Positions 12,719 to 12,803 of a DNA stretch of 12,803 nt are shown here, in pieces. The DNA is taken from the NCBI GenBank assembly GCA_913050545.1, contig CAJWZY010000033.1, positions 1-12,803 of the forward strand, written 5' to 3'. A model generated the notes under the pieces. The model saw only the letters and a program-made list of their open reading frames with translations, made no database searches and was not told the origin of the DNA. How positions within the stretch are numbered: position 1 is the stretch's first letter; every line of letters begins with the position of its first letter. The position numbers were made by a program, and so were the translations under genes. The DNA is from an uncultured bacterium (GTDB taxonomy: Bacteria; Planctomycetota; UBA8108).

Positions 12719-12803
12719 CAGGACCCGTCAGCGGGAGTTCTGGCGATTGCAGCCAAAGGGGGCTGGCGGGTAGCCTTCGTCGCTCTTGACAAGCCGCCCT
12801 GCT
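12719..12803. other. Right-edge segment with no assignable gene
   Basis: A minus-strand frame is open from the edge to a TGA at 12728-12730 and could be the last 24 codons of an upstream gene (ending NRQNSR). It is too short to recognise. Two four-pair hairpins (12711-12722 and 12724-12735) follow or overlap its end, but neither is followed by a T-run. Confidence 0.2.

Overview
The window comes from a GC-rich bacterium with compact, mostly co-directional housekeeping genes. The best lineage clue is the gene at 7967-8422. Its protein looks like the Minf_1886 family (TIGR04138), which I recall as confined to Planctomycetota, Verrucomicrobia and near relatives. The HEAT-repeat/S41 protease next to it also fits a PVC-type genome. 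I infer a planctomycete-like or neighbouring Gram-negative lineage with moderate to low confidence; there is no rRNA gene here to settle it. I see no mobile element, CRISPR array, tRNA or rRNA gene.

Layout, read along the minus strand from the right edge. A near-consensus sigma70 promoter (12690-12718) and a leader of about 130 nt precede a tight four-gene run: a PaaK-like adenylate-forming ligase (11024-12553), a patatin-like lipase (10082-11020), thymidylate kinase tmk (9432-10034) and the DNA polymerase III delta' subunit holB (8588-9430). A 165-nt gap with a two-part hairpin then leads to the Minf_1886-like gene (7967-8422). The only plus-strand gene (5663-7939) is convergent with it. It encodes an exported S41 C-terminal processing protease with a large N-terminal HEAT-repeat domain. 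A structured divergent spacer (5433-5662) separates it from comM/yifB (3828-5432, minus).

Downstream of comM, a candidate promoter (3755-3783) feeds a short single-pass membrane protein gene (3541-3696), asd (2561-3544, sharing ATGA with it) and truA (1730-2515). A second clear promoter (1670-1698) sits just after truA. It would give hpf (1038-1460) a leader of about 200 nt with a strong hairpin near its 5' end. hpf is followed by ptsN (433-906) and yvcK (1-449, cut by the left edge), which overlap by 17 nt.

How the genes fit together: hpf-ptsN-yvcK looks like a stress and carbon/envelope regulatory unit (ribosome hibernation, PTS-Ntr phospho-signalling, YvcK/GlmR control of cell-wall precursor or central carbon flow). 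It resembles the hpf-ptsN block of proteobacteria but has yvcK right after ptsN. asd supplies the aspartate-family pathway (lysine, threonine, methionine, diaminopimelate), and truA modifies tRNA. tmk and holB both serve DNA replication. The ligase and lipase upstream of them may act together on acyl groups, but that is inference. No wholly new system is evident. The points most worth follow-up are the HEAT-S41 protease with its structured, SD-less leader, the ligase/lipase pair, the asd-coupled membrane peptide and the structured hpf leader.
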